Below are positions 7,540-17,225 of a DNA stretch of 64,000 nucleotides, in pieces (position 1 is the stretch's first letter; each line of letters starts with the position of its first letter). A program made the translations under genes and the position numbers. The DNA lies in NCBI GenBank assembly GCA_040752895.1, contig JBFMHN010000005.1, positions 1-64,000 on the forward strand, read 5' to 3'. This DNA is from Pseudomonadota bacterium. Lineage in GTDB: Bacteria > Pseudomonadota > Alphaproteobacteria > GCA-2746255. The notes under the pieces were generated by a model. That model did not search any database. It worked only from the letters and a program-made list of their open reading frames with translations, and had not been told where the DNA came from.

Positions 7540-9564
7540 ATGCCCTACCCTCACCTGCTCAAACCCCTCGATCTGGGCTTCCGCACCCTCAGGAACCGGG
7601 TCGTCATGGGCTCCATGCATATGCGGCTCGAGGGCGAGGCGAACGGCTTCGCGAAGCTTGCCGCCTTCTATGCCGAACGCGCGCGCGCCGAGGTCGGCCT
7701 CATCGTGAGCGGCGGCTTCGCCCCCAACCCGGAAGGCGTCCTCGGCCCCGGCTGCGGCAAGTTGACGACAGCGGAAGAAGTCGCCGAGCACCGCAAGGTG
7801 ACGGATGCCGTCCATGGGAAAGGCGGCGTCATCTGCCTCCAGATTCTCCACCCCGGCCGCTATTCCCAACTCGACCATGCCTTGGCGCCCTCGGCCATCC
7901 GCTCGCCGATCAGCAAGGTGACGCCGAAGGCGATGACGGAAGAGGACATCGAAAAGACCATCCAGGACTTCGCGGATTGCGCCGTGCTCGCCCGCAAAGC
8001 CGGCTATGACGGGGTCGAGATCATGGGCTCGGAGGGTTACCTCATCAACCAGTTCACGACCCGCCACGTGAACCGCCGCGAGGACCGCTGGGGGGGTGGC
8101 ATCGAAAACCGCATCCGCTTCCCGATCGAGATCATGAAGCGCACGCGCAAAGCGGTCGGCGACGATTTCATCATCATTTACCGGCTTTCCATGATCGACC
8201 TCGTCGAGGACGGCAACACCCAGGAAGAAATCATCTTCCAGGGCAAGGCGGTCGCGGCGGCGGGCGCTACCATCCTCAATTCCGGCATCGGCTGGCACGA
8301 GGCGCGGATTCCGACAATCGCCCACATGGTGCCGCGCGCCGCCTTCGTCGAGGTAACGGCGAACGTCAAGAAAGCGCTTGCGATTCCGGTCGTGGCGACG
8401 AACCGGATCAACACGCCGGAAGTGGCCGAACGCGTTCTGGCGAAGGGATGGGCGGACCTTGTTTCGATGGCCCGCCCCTTCCTCGCCGACCCTGAATTCG
8501 TGCGGAAGGCCAGGGAAGGACGTGCCGACGAAATCAACACCTGCATCGCCTGCAACGAAGCCTGCCTCGACTACATCTTCACCGAACGCCCGGCCTCCTG
8601 CCTCGTCAACCCGCGTGCCGGCCGCGAGCTTGAATTCGAGATCCGTCCGGCCGAGGCAATCAAGAAGATCGCCGTGGTCGGCGCCGGACCGGCCGGCCTG
8701 GCTTTCGCCATCACGGCGGCCGAACGCGGCCACAAGGTGACGCTGTTCGAAGCCGGGTCGGAAATCGGCGGACAACTCAATCTCGCCGCCCGCATTCCCG
8801 GCAAGGAGGAATTCCACGAGACGCTTCGCTATTACCGAAAGATGCTCGCCAAGCACGGCGTGAATGTCCGGCTGAACACGCCGGCCACGTCCGGGGAACT
8901 GCTTTCCGGCAACTACGTCGAGGTGATCCTTTCCACCGGCGTCAAGGCGCGACGGCCGGCCATCTCCGGCATCGATCACCCGATGGTCGTCTCCTACGAA
9001 GACGCCATCTTGCACCCCGGTAAGATCGGCCGGCGCGTCGCCGTCATCGGCGCCGGCGGCATCGGCTTCGACGTTGCCGAATGCCTCTCGACCCCGGAAG
9101 GGCCTTCCGAAAGCCAGAACGTGGACGTCTTTCTGGGCGCATGGGGCGTCGACAGGAAGGTCGCGGCGGCGGGCGGCCTTAGGAAACCCGAGGCGGAGAA
9201 AATTCCGCGCGAGATCTACCTTCTCCAGCGCAAGGCAACACCCCACGGCAAAGGCCTTGGCCGCTCAACCGGCTGGATTCACCGGCTCACGCTGCAAAAG
9301 CGCGGCATCCATATGCTGGGCGGCGTGGCGTACCGCAAGATTGACGATCGCGGCCTGCACATCGCCACCGCCGACGGCGCGGAGAAGGTTCTCGAGGTGG
9401 ACAACGTCGTCCTCTGCGCCGGGCAGGAACCGAATCGCGAACTGCACGGCGCGTTGACGAAGGCGGGCGTTTCCTCGCACCTGATCGGCGGTGCCGAAGA
9501 GGCGCTCGAGCTTGACGCGCGGCGGGCGATCGACCTCGGCACGCGGCTCGCCGCCCGCCTCTAG
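7540..9564 (+). CDS. OYE-family FMN/Fe-S/FAD reductase (2,4-dienoyl-CoA reductase/FadH-like)
   Basis: 674 residues with the three-part architecture of FadH, trimethylamine dehydrogenase and BaiCD-type enzymes. Residues 1-330 are an FMN TIM barrel (LQILHPGRYSQ, YDGVEIMGSEGYLINQF, TRHVNRREDRWGG). The [4Fe-4S] cluster follows (CIACNEAC, then CLVNP). After that come FAD/NAD(P) Rossmann domains (GAGPAGLAFAITAAERGH near residue 385 and VIGAGGIGFDVAE near 505). These enzymes use NAD(P)H to reduce conjugated enoyl or dienoyl thioesters, or run in reverse on steroid-like substrates. ATG at 7540; AGGAG lies about 15 bases upstream, rather far. Divergent from the dehydrogenase pair and under the proposed operator. 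Likely reduces a dienoyl intermediate of the ring/branched acid pathway; exact substrate unknown. Confidence 0.88.
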   Translation: MPYPHLLKPLDLGFRTLRNRVVMGSMHMRLEGEANGFAKLAAFYAERARAEVGLIVSGGFAPNPEGVLGPGCGKLTTAEEVAEHRKVTDAVHGKGGVICLQILHPGRYSQLDHALAPSAIRSPISKVTPKAMTEEDIEKTIQDFADCAVLARKAGYDGVEIMGSEGYLINQFTTRHVNRREDRWGGGIENRIRFPIEIMKRTRKAVGDDFIIIYRLSMIDLVEDGNTQEEIIFQGKAVAAAGATILNSGIGWHEARIPTIAHMVPRAAFVEVTANVKKALAIPVVATNRINTPEVAERVLAKGWADLVSMARPFLADPEFVRKAREGRADEINTCIACNEACLDYIFTERPASCLVNPRAGRELEFEIRPAEAIKKIAVVGAGPAGLAFAITAAERGHKVTLFEAGSEIGGQLNLAARIPGKEEFHETLRYYRKMLAKHGVNVRLNTPATSGELLSGNYVEVILSTGVKARRPAISGIDHPMVVSYEDAILHPGKIGRRVAVIGAGGIGFDVAECLSTPEGPSESQNVDVFLGAWGVDRKVAAAGGLRKPEAEKIPREIYLLQRKATPHGKGLGRSTGWIHRLTLQKRGIHMLGGVAYRKIDDRGLHIATADGAEKVLEVDNVVLCAGQEPNRELHGALTKAGVSSHLIGGAEEALELDARRAIDLGTRLAARL

Positions 9565-9690
9565 GCCCCTTCCCGCAAAGGCAAGGGCAGCGAAAGCGGA
9601 CGGCTGGAGGAGCTCATAGAAAATTAACACAAACGCACAAAAGCCGACGACGCCCAACGGGCCCGATCGGTCAACACATGGAGGGTACCG

Positions 9691-11109
9691 ATGTCACAGG
9701 AAAGAAAAGCCGAATGGCTGAATCGCTATAGGCCCGACGACGAGGGCCTGCGTTTCATGAACCTGGCCTATACCGGCAACTTCACGGACTTGCCGCCGGT
9801 GCCGGACGGAATCCTTGGCGACCGCCTGATGCGTCAACGCATGAAAACGAAGATCATGGAGCCCCTGAGCGAAGCCGACGTGCTGCGCGACGAATTCACG
9901 ATCAACGAAATCAACGATTTCAACAACTACATCGCCTGGTGCCTGTGGGACATGGTCGTGCTGCGGGCGACGGAAGGCGTTTCCGGCATGATCCCGCGGC
10001 AGGAATACGAAATCCTCGCCTTCGCACAGTGCTTTTACCGCTACCCGGAAATCATGCGCGCCATCCATCGCGAGATCGGCACCCGGGGCGTCATGGAAAT
10101 CGGCGCCGGCGCCCGCAAGGAAATCGGCACGAAGATCAACTGCGTGCACGATTTCTGCATCGGCAGCGTCGCCTTCGGGATGGGGCGCTGCGCCCTGCTG
10201 GCCCTGGAGGCGATCGAACCCCGCGACTACGTCGAGGAAAGCGCGACGATGCTGAAATTCATGCAGCGCGTCTTATGGGCAAAACGGCAGGACGGCTATA
10301 TCTTCAACTCCCAGAACCGCTACCGCTGCGCGATTCACGACCAGGCCATCCTCGATAAATTGCTGGCCGAATGCGAAGACGTTCGCGACGACAAGGAAAA
10401 ATACGACGCCTTCGTGGCTTTCAACGCGGCGGCCGAACTGCTGGCCTTCTTCGACCACTACGACTGCCGACTGGGCGCCGGGGACACCGGTCCCTACCCG
10501 TTGCCCGACGGGCGAATCCTGCTTGTTCGCGATCTTTTCGTGAATGAGGAAATCTATCACTGGAGCGACGTCTGCGAAGAGTTGCCTTACTGCTATTCCT
10601 TTGCCATCGTGATCAATCCGACGGCCCTCGGACTCCGGGAGATCCGCGTCAACGATATCGGCACCACCTTCACCAACCCGAAAAACTACATTGCGGGCAT
10701 CGAGGGCGGCGCCATCTTCTTCCGGGAGAAGTGGGATACCCCGATGGGAGAAATACATCCGCTGCCCATCCGGGCGATCGGCCCCCATCTGGAAAAAATC
10801 CGCGGGGCCATCCTCCGGATGTACCAGAAGACGGCCCGGATGTCGCGGCGGGAACTGATCTTGAACGGGATCCACACCTATTTTGTCGGTTTCCTTCTCC
10901 CGCATCTGCGCAAGGCCGGCCTCTATGACTACGCCTGCCGCGAGCTGAACATCTGGGAAATCGACCAGCGCATCGCAAACTACTACTACGAAATCCCGAA
11001 GCGGAATTTCGCCCAGACCGTCATCCCGCAGAAGATTTTTTCGGGCACGGGGTATCTTCCGTTCCCGGATCACGCGGACCCGAAAGCGTCAAAATATTTC
11101 TGGCACTAG
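9691..11109 (+). CDS. Conserved-looking protein of unknown function, 472 residues
   Basis: I do not recognise this family. It is a clear gene: GGAGG sits 8 bases before the ATG, the codon use matches its neighbours, and the frame is open for 472 codons. The product is soluble, with no signal peptide or membrane helix, rich in Tyr, Phe and Trp, and has 11 cysteines (84, 114, 151, 156, 167, 213, 227, 259, 295, 301, 416). Eye-catching segments are KINCVHDFCIGSVAFGMGRC (149-168), AFFDHYDCRLGAGDTGPY (252-269), EEIYHWSDVCEELPYCYSF (286-304) and MSRRELILNGIHTYFVGF (384-401). None is a known nucleotide, flavin or metal motif that I can name. It lies between the OYE-type reductase (126 bp upstream, same strand) and badI (14 bp away, convergent), so it probably belongs to the same pathway. 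It could be an enzyme or a structural/scaffold protein. Confidence 0.8.
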   Translation: MSQERKAEWLNRYRPDDEGLRFMNLAYTGNFTDLPPVPDGILGDRLMRQRMKTKIMEPLSEADVLRDEFTINEINDFNNYIAWCLWDMVVLRATEGVSGMIPRQEYEILAFAQCFYRYPEIMRAIHREIGTRGVMEIGAGARKEIGTKINCVHDFCIGSVAFGMGRCALLALEAIEPRDYVEESATMLKFMQRVLWAKRQDGYIFNSQNRYRCAIHDQAILDKLLAECEDVRDDKEKYDAFVAFNAAAELLAFFDHYDCRLGAGDTGPYPLPDGRILLVRDLFVNEEIYHWSDVCEELPYCYSFAIVINPTALGLREIRVNDIGTTFTNPKNYIAGIEGGAIFFREKWDTPMGEIHPLPIRAIGPHLEKIRGAILRMYQKTARMSRRELILNGIHTYFVGFLLPHLRKAGLYDYACRELNIWEIDQRIANYYYEIPKRNFAQTVIPQKIFSGTGYLPFPDHADPKASKYFWH

Positions 11110-11123
11110 GAGAACGCGCCGCG

Positions 11124-11906
11124 CTACTTCACGAACTTGCGGAAATCCGGCTTCCGTTTTTCGAGGAAGGCATTGACCCCTTCCTGGGATTCCGCGGTGC
11201 CGTAGTAAAGAGCGAGCGCCTGCATGCCCAGACCCGCGATGCCGCCGATATGATCGGTGTCCGCGTTGAGGGAACGCTTCGCAATGGCGAGCGCGGTTGG
11301 GCTCTTGTCGAGGATTTCGGCGCACCACTTGTCCACTTCCTCGTCCAGTTTCTCGTGGAGCACGACGACGTTCACGAGTCCCATGGCGAGCGCTTCCGCT
11401 GCCGTGTAGCGGCGGCAGAGATACCAGATCTCGCGCGCCTTCTTTTCGCCGACGACCCGGGCAAGGTAGGCCGTGCCGTAGCCGGGGTCGACCGAGCCCA
11501 TCTTGGGACCGACCTGGCCGAACTGGGCCTTCTCGGAGGCGATCGTGAGGTCGCAGAGCGTGGCGAGCACGTTGCCGCCGCCGATCGCATAGCCCTGAAC
11601 GCGGGCGATGACCGGCTTCGGCGCGACGCGGATCGCATGCTGCAACGCCTCGATCGGCATGCCGATCATGCCTTTACCCTCGTAGCTCCCTTCATGGCCG
11701 GACTGGTCGCCGCCGGAACAGAAAGACTTCTCGCCGGCGCCGGCCAGCACGATCACGCCCACCGCCTTGTCCCAGCTTGCCTCGGTGAAGGCGTCGAGCA
11801 GTTCTTCGACGGTCGCGGCACGAAAGGCGTTCATCCTCTCGGGCCGGTTGATGGTGATCCGCGCCACCCCACCCTTCACCTCGTAGAGCAAATCCTGGTA
11901 CGTCAT
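11124..11906 (-). CDS. badI: 2-ketocyclohexanecarboxyl-CoA hydrolase (BadI-type ring-opening hydrolase)
   Basis: Crotonase-superfamily protein of 260 residues, the same length as Rhodopseudomonas palustris BadI, which hydrolytically opens 2-ketocyclohexane-1-carboxyl-CoA to pimelyl-CoA. Recalled BadI/MenB signatures are all present: AFRAATVEEL, FCSGGDQSGHEG (62-73), ARVQGYAIGGGNVLATLCDL (101-120), FGQVGPKMGSVDPGYGTAYLAR (129-150), GEKKAREIWYLCRRYTAAEA, and the C-terminal EKRKPDFRKFVK. The resemblance to BadI is stronger than to MenB, which is longer and acts in menaquinone synthesis; no other men gene is here. Transcribed alone, divergently from the TetR gene, from a promoter at 12077-12105 overlapped by the proposed operator. 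It marks the locus as alicyclic-ring catabolism. The real substrate may be a substituted ring. Confidence 0.85.
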   Translation of the reverse strand: MTYQDLLYEVKGGVARITINRPERMNAFRAATVEELLDAFTEASWDKAVGVIVLAGAGEKSFCSGGDQSGHEGSYEGKGMIGMPIEALQHAIRVAPKPVIARVQGYAIGGGNVLATLCDLTIASEKAQFGQVGPKMGSVDPGYGTAYLARVVGEKKAREIWYLCRRYTAAEALAMGLVNVVVLHEKLDEEVDKWCAEILDKSPTALAIAKRSLNADTDHIGGIAGLGMQALALYYGTAESQEGVNAFLEKRKPDFRKFVK

Positions 11907-11975
11907 CGTCTTCGTCCTCCCGGGTTGATTCGCCTATTCCACTGCGCTTGCCGCCATGCCCTTCGCTTGCGGCAC

Positions 11976-12014
11976 GGCCTTGGCCGCGGTTGCCGCGAAG
12001 GCCCCGGTTTTTTT
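11976..12014 (+). terminator. Intrinsic terminator-like hairpin with T7 tract
   Basis: GGCCTT (11976-11981) pairs with AAGGCC (11998-12003), and CGCGG (11985-11989) with CCGCG (11993-11997) around a TTG loop, with a 3-base bulge. The T7 run is at 12008-12014. The orientation would stop plus-strand transcripts before the tetR promoter. The nearest plus-strand gene upstream ends at 11109, so such a transcript would run antisense through badI. Confidence 0.45.
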
Positions 12015-12034
12015 ACCGCAGGCAAGAAGCTGCC

Positions 12035-12064
12035 TTGACAGGTCTCGCCCCTATGGCCTAGCTA
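12035..12064 (+). promoter_or_regulatory. Probable promoter of the tetR–carboxylase operon
   Basis: A perfect -35 TTGACA at 12035-12040. The -10 is weak (TAGCTA at 12059-12064 with an 18-base spacer, or GCTAAT at 12061-12066 with a longer one). The proposed operator begins within the -10, consistent with autorepression. About 42 bases of leader precede the tetR ATG. Confidence 0.45.
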
Positions 12065-12078
12065 ATGCTAGTTAGAAT
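12062..12078 (+). promoter_or_regulatory. Proposed TetR operator, copy 2
   Basis: CTAATGCTAGTTAGAAT, followed by a second TAGTTAGAA at 12081-12089, so TAGTTAGAA occurs twice with a 12-base period (12069 and 12081), which places both on the same helix face with a partial-turn offset. Shared with 7501-7517. It overlaps both the badI -10 and the tetR -10. Confidence 0.55.
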
Positions 12079-12105
12079 ATTAGTTAGAAAAGAGGCCCTT
12101 GGCAA
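12077..12105 (-). promoter_or_regulatory. Sigma70-type promoter of badI
   Basis: On the minus strand: -35 TTGCCA (complement of 12100-12105), exactly 17 bases, -10 TAATAT (complement of 12077-12082). It is the best promoter in this divergent region. It leaves a long leader (about 165 bases) before the badI ATG at 11906. Confidence 0.55.
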
Positions 12106-12765
12106 ATGAAAGCCTCGCCCGAGACCGACGACCGGACCAAGCCCAAATCCGTCATCTCGCGCCGCGAAATCCTCGACGCCGCGGCCGCTCTTTTCCGCGC
12201 CAAGGGCTATTACGCGACGACGCTGCGCGACATCGCCTCGGCCGTCGGCATGAAGGCGGGCAGCGTTTACTACCACTTCGATTCGAAGGAACAGATTCTG
12301 GAGGAAGTGCTCGATATCGGCATCCAGGCCGTCTTCGATGCCGTCCGCGACGGCGTCGAAAAGCTGCCGGCCGGCACCCCTTGGCGCGAGCGCTTTTGCG
12401 TCGCCCTCGAGGCCCACCTGACCGCCCTTCTCAAGCTCGGGGATTACACCTCGGCCAATATCCGCGTCTTCGGGCAGGCGCCCAAGTCCATCCAAGAGCG
12501 GCACCTGCGCGTCCGGCGTTCCTACGAGGCGTACTGGAAGGACTTCTATCAACGGGCCAGGACGGCGGGCGAGATCCGCGAAAATCTGAACCTGACGGCG
12601 CTACGTCTGCTCGCTTTCGGAGGGATGAATTGGGCAATCGAATGGTATAAACCTAACAAAGGGGCGATCGAAAAATTAGCGAAGGCATACGCGGACATTC
12701 TTTTCGACGGCGCCCATCCGGTAAAATCCGCCAGCCAGCCCACGCCCAGCTACCGAACGGATTGA
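12106..12765 (+). CDS. TetR/AcrR-family regulator, KstR2-like
   Basis: 219 residues. An N-terminal helix-turn-helix spans about residues 18-65 (REILDAAAALFRAKGYYATT, then LRDIASAVGMKAGSVYYHFDSKEQIL). The ligand-binding C-terminal half ends in FGGMNWAIEWYKPNKGAIEK, a Trp/Tyr-Pro pattern I associate with KstR2, which senses a steroid-ring acyl-CoA. The likely ligand is therefore an acyl-CoA intermediate of this pathway. First gene of the operon, 6 bp before the carboxylase beta gene; it probably represses itself, badI and the genes near 7.5 kb through the TAGTTAGAA elements. Ligand and sites are inferred. Confidence 0.9.
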   Translation: MKASPETDDRTKPKSVISRREILDAAAALFRAKGYYATTLRDIASAVGMKAGSVYYHFDSKEQILEEVLDIGIQAVFDAVRDGVEKLPAGTPWRERFCVALEAHLTALLKLGDYTSANIRVFGQAPKSIQERHLRVRRSYEAYWKDFYQRARTAGEIRENLNLTALRLLAFGGMNWAIEWYKPNKGAIEKLAKAYADILFDGAHPVKSASQPTPSYRTD

Positions 12766-12771
12766 AAGACG

Positions 12772-14373
12772 ATGGCAAGAATCGAATCGAAACTTGATAC
12801 GCGCTCGGAGGAATTCCAGAAGAACCGCGCCGACTACGAAGCCATGTTGCAGACCTTGCGCGAACGGCAGGCCTACGCGGTGGCCGGCGGACGCGACAAG
12901 CAGATCGCGCGCAACCACACCCGCGGCAAGTTCCTGCCCCGCGAACGCATCGACATGCTGGTCGATCCGCATACGGCCTTCCTGGAGTTTTCGACTCTTG
13001 CCGCCTGGGGGAAATACAACAACGCCGCCCAAAGCGCGACCGTCGTCACCGGCATCGGTATCGTTTCCGGCGTCCCGTGCGTGATCATCGCGAACGACCC
13101 CACCGTGAAGGGCGGCACCTTCTTCCCGGAAACGGTGACGAAGCACATCCGCGCCCAAGAAATCGCGCTCCAGCAGAAATTGCCCGTCATCTACCTCGTG
13201 GACAGTGGCGGCGCCTTCCTGCCCCACCAGGACGAAGTGTTCTCGGGCGCCCGGCATTTCGGCCACACCTTCTACTTGCAGGCCCGGCTTTCGGCCCAAG
13301 GGTTGACGCAGCTGGCGGCCGTCTTCGGCGGTTCGACGGCAGGCGGCGCCTACATCCCCGCCCTTGCCGACTATGTCGTCATGGTCAAGGGCCAGGCCCG
13401 CATCCATCTGGGCGGCCCCCAGATCGTGAAGGCCGCCATCAAGGAAATCGTGGATCCGGAGAAACTGGGCGGGGCTGTCATGCACACGCGCATCTCCGGC
13501 GTTTCCGACGACTACGCGGAGAGCGAGCCGGATGCCCTGTCGAAGCTGCGCGTCGCCGTCGCCGGGCTGAACTGGCAATTCAAGACGTACGCCAAGATCA
13601 AGACGCCGAAACCGCCGCTTTACGACGCCGAGGAATTGCTCGGCATCGTGCCGAAAGACCGCAAGCAGGTCTTCAACATGTACGAGGTCATCGCCCGTCT
13701 CGTGGACGACAGCGATTTCGAGGCATTCAAGCCGCATTTCGGCGAAGAGCTGCTGTGCGGGATTTCCTATATCCACGGCTATCCCGTCGGCATCCTCGCG
13801 AACAACGGCATTCTTTTTTCGGAGTGCGCGCTGAAGGGCGCCCACTTCATCGAGAAATGCTGCCAGCGAAACATTCCGCTGCTTTTCCTCCACAACATCA
13901 CCGGCTTCATGGTCGGCTCGAAGGCCGAGGAAGGCGGCATCGCGAAGCACAGCTCGAAGCTGGTCTATGCGGTCGCCAACGCCCGCGTTCCGAAATATTC
14001 CGTCATCCTCGCCAGTTCCTGCGGCGCCGGCAATTACGGCATGTGCGGCGCCGGCCTGATGCCAAACTTCCTTTTCACCTGGCCGACGGGCTACATCGCG
14101 ACGATGTCCGGTGACACCGCCGTCGTCGTCATGACGGAGGTGAAGAAGGCGGGCATCGGCGGCGACAAGGTAACGGAGGAAGAGCTCGCCGAAATCGCCC
14201 GGCAGACGCAGGCGCTTTACGCCGAACAGGCGGACCCCTATCACATCACGGCGCGGCTTTGGGACGACGGCCTGATCGAACCCACGAAGACCCGCGACGT
14301 GCTGGGGCTTTGCCTGTCGCTTGGCGCCACGCTCGAACCGGAGACGGGCTATCACCCCGTCTACCGGATGTAG
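12772..14373 (+). CDS. Biotin-dependent acyl-CoA carboxylase, carboxyltransferase (beta) subunit
   Basis: 533 residues, the size of methylcrotonyl-CoA (MccB/LiuB) and geranyl-CoA (AtuC) carboxylase beta subunits. It transfers CO2 from biotin to the gamma carbon of an alpha,beta-unsaturated, beta-methyl acyl-CoA. Seen: DPTVKGGTFFPETVTKHIRAQ, LVDSGGAFLPHQDEVF, GGSTAGGAYIPA, and the C-terminal GAGNYGMCGAGLMPNFLFTWP. It departs from typical MccB in the acyl-CoA pocket: GGPQIVKAAIKEIVDPEKLGG where MccB usually has GGPPLVKAATGE. That departure hints at a different substrate. The partner alpha subunit is two genes downstream. It is less like PccB or AccD. Confidence 0.9.
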   Translation: MARIESKLDTRSEEFQKNRADYEAMLQTLRERQAYAVAGGRDKQIARNHTRGKFLPRERIDMLVDPHTAFLEFSTLAAWGKYNNAAQSATVVTGIGIVSGVPCVIIANDPTVKGGTFFPETVTKHIRAQEIALQQKLPVIYLVDSGGAFLPHQDEVFSGARHFGHTFYLQARLSAQGLTQLAAVFGGSTAGGAYIPALADYVVMVKGQARIHLGGPQIVKAAIKEIVDPEKLGGAVMHTRISGVSDDYAESEPDALSKLRVAVAGLNWQFKTYAKIKTPKPPLYDAEELLGIVPKDRKQVFNMYEVIARLVDDSDFEAFKPHFGEELLCGISYIHGYPVGILANNGILFSECALKGAHFIEKCCQRNIPLLFLHNITGFMVGSKAEEGGIAKHSSKLVYAVANARVPKYSVILASSCGAGNYGMCGAGLMPNFLFTWPTGYIATMSGDTAVVVMTEVKKAGIGGDKVTEEELAEIARQTQALYAEQADPYHITARLWDDGLIEPTKTRDVLGLCLSLGATLEPETGYHPVYRM

Positions 14374-14396
14374 GCCTTGACCGAAGATCAACGAAC

Positions 14397-15187
14397 ATGA
14401 CTTTCGAAACGATCAGACTGGCGACGGACGACCGAGGCGTTTGCCGGCTGACCCTGGCCCGGCCGGACGTTCACAACGCGATGAACGCCGAGATGATTGC
14501 CGAGTTGCGAAGAGCGGCCGACGCCATCGCGAAGGACGCCGATATCCGCCTCGTCGTGCTGACGGGTGAAGGAAAAAGCTTTTGTGCCGGCGGCGACTTG
14601 CGCTGGATGCAGGGGAACGTCGCGAAGGCGCGCGAGGAACGCGTCCGGGAAGCGGGCGAGCTGGCCGATATGCTCGGCGCGCTCGACCGGCTGCCGAAGC
14701 CCCTCATCGGGCGCGTCAACGGGCCGGCCTATGGCGGCGGCGCCGGCCTGATCGCCGTCTGCGACCTCGCCATCGGCGTTGCCCCGGCGCGTTTCGGTCT
14801 AACCGAGGTGCGGCTCGGCCTGGTGCCGGCAACGATCTCGCCTTACGTCGTTCGGCGGATGGGGCCGGCCAATGCGCGGAAAGTTTTCTTCAGCGGGCGG
14901 CTCTTTTCGGCCGAAGAGGCGAAGGCGCTTGGCCTGCTCAGCGCCGTCGTCGCGCCCGACCAGCTCGACGCCGCGGTGGAGGCGGAGGTCGCGGCCCATC
15001 TCGAGGCCGCGCCGGGCGCCGTCGCCGCGACGAAGCGGCTTGTCCATTACGTCGCTTCCCACGGCGCCGATGAAAACCGCGCCCATACGCTCGCCGCGCT
15101 TGCCGACGCCTGGGAAACCGCGGAAGGCAAGGAAGGCATCCAGACCTTCCTCGAAAAGAAAACCCCGTGGTGGAGGAAAGCCAAATC

Positions 15188-15191
<4 letters not shown>
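14397..15191 (+). CDS. Enoyl-CoA hydratase (methylglutaconyl/isohexenylglutaconyl-CoA hydratase-like)
   Basis: 264-residue crotonase. Motifs: RPDVHNAMNAEM, SFCAGGDLRWMQ (oxyanion hole), GRVNGPAYGGGAGLIAVCDLAI, and GLTEVRLGLVPATISPYVVRRMG with the Glu needed for hydration. The DLRWM pattern is shared with LiuC/AtuE-type hydratases that act right after methylcrotonyl- or geranyl-CoA carboxylation, and the position between the two carboxylase subunits is the same as in liu/atu operons. The start is ATG at 14397; a longer reading reaching into the upstream gene lacks support. The stop overlaps the next start as ATGA. Confidence 0.88.
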
Positions 15192-17203
<2,012 letters not shown>

Positions 17204-17225
17204 CCGGCCTGCGGGACATGGCGAA

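Noticed and set aside
11124-11906. MenB (naphthoate synthase) assignment
   Set aside because: Length 260, GQVGPKMGSVDPGYG and the C-terminus fit BadI better; no menaquinone genes nearby and ubiquinone synthesis is present.
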